64,000 bases of DNA from Micromonospora sp. WMMD1120. GTDB lineage: Bacteria; Actinomycetota; Actinomycetes; Mycobacteriales; Micromonosporaceae. The first letter of the stretch is position 1, and each line of letters opens with the position of its first letter. The stretch lies in the NCBI RefSeq assembly GCF_029626235.1, contig NZ_JARUBO010000005.1, positions 4,186,501 to 4,250,500 of the forward strand, read 5' to 3'. Under the pieces are notes generated by a model. It searched no databases. It was not told the DNA's origin and saw only the letters and a program-made list of their open reading frames with translations. Position numbers and translations under genes: made by a program. Below, one piece after another: positions 63,969-64,000 of the stretch.

Positions 63969-64000
63969 CCGACGGCCGCCCGGCTCGGGGCGGCCGTCGG
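63969..64000. terminator. Terminator hairpin at the window end
   Basis: Perfect 13-base arms CCGACGGCCGCCC (63969-63981) and complement (63988-64000) with a six-base loop lie about 125 bases after the last glycosyltransferase gene. It reaches the last base of the window, so the stem may extend further. Confidence 0.65.

Overview
The window is 64 kb of very GC-rich chromosome from an actinobacterium, most likely a Micromonosporaceae member (Micromonospora or a close relative). I infer this from the codon bias, the many GTG and TTG starts, stop/start overlaps within operons, a second type IIA topoisomerase pair, and a glgB/glgE/glgA/glgC/pgm cluster. This placement rests on gene content only. 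No rRNA, tRNA, CRISPR array, transposase, integrase or phage gene was seen.

Layout. (1) 1-3227: the end of a topoisomerase subunit B gene, entered inside an intein whose last 24 residues are visible, then its subunit A gene. (2) 3228-4427: intergenic palindromes, a G-rich tract and an AlkB-like gene. (3) 4432-19388: a cell-surface island. It holds all six enzymes of CMP-pseudaminic acid synthesis (pseB, pseC, pseH, pseG, pseI and a pseF-like cytidylyltransferase), a GT-C-like membrane protein, a GT2 glycosyltransferase, two unassigned proteins, and a four-gene carrier module (acyl carrier protein, adenylation enzyme, SDR, compact phosphopantetheinyl transferase). (4) 19528-24495: an acyltransferase-3 protein, two envelope proteins of unknown function, a secreted C39-like protein under a c-di-AMP (ydaO-type) riboswitch, and an alpha/beta hydrolase. 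(5) 24500-29572: a teichoic-acid-type operon with an ABC exporter, a fused cytidylyltransferase-reductase likely to make CDP-ribitol, and a CDP-alditol phosphotransferase. A TetR regulator is divergent from it. (6) 29752-45413: membrane proteins, a catalytically degraded trypsin-like protein with FG-GAP repeats, a second CDP-alditol phosphotransferase, a two-component system beside a TAXI binding lipoprotein, YaaA and an App1-type phosphatase. (7) 45565-54380: the GlgE alpha-glucan pathway. (8) 54541-58670: NAD kinase and a secreted M14 carboxypeptidase. (9) 59118-63844: a second polysaccharide operon (epimerase, flippase, two GT4 enzymes).

The main story is the cell envelope. Regions 3 to 5 together look able to make an activated nonulosonic acid, to modify a sugar through an ACP-bound group, and to build and export an alditol-phosphate polymer. 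Nonulosonic-acid cell-wall polymers are known in some actinobacteria, so a pseudaminic-acid wall glycan is the simplest reading, though the transferase is not identified. The second theme is a set of GATC-containing inverted repeats in gaps between genes, especially convergent pairs, several followed at once by a G-rich tract.
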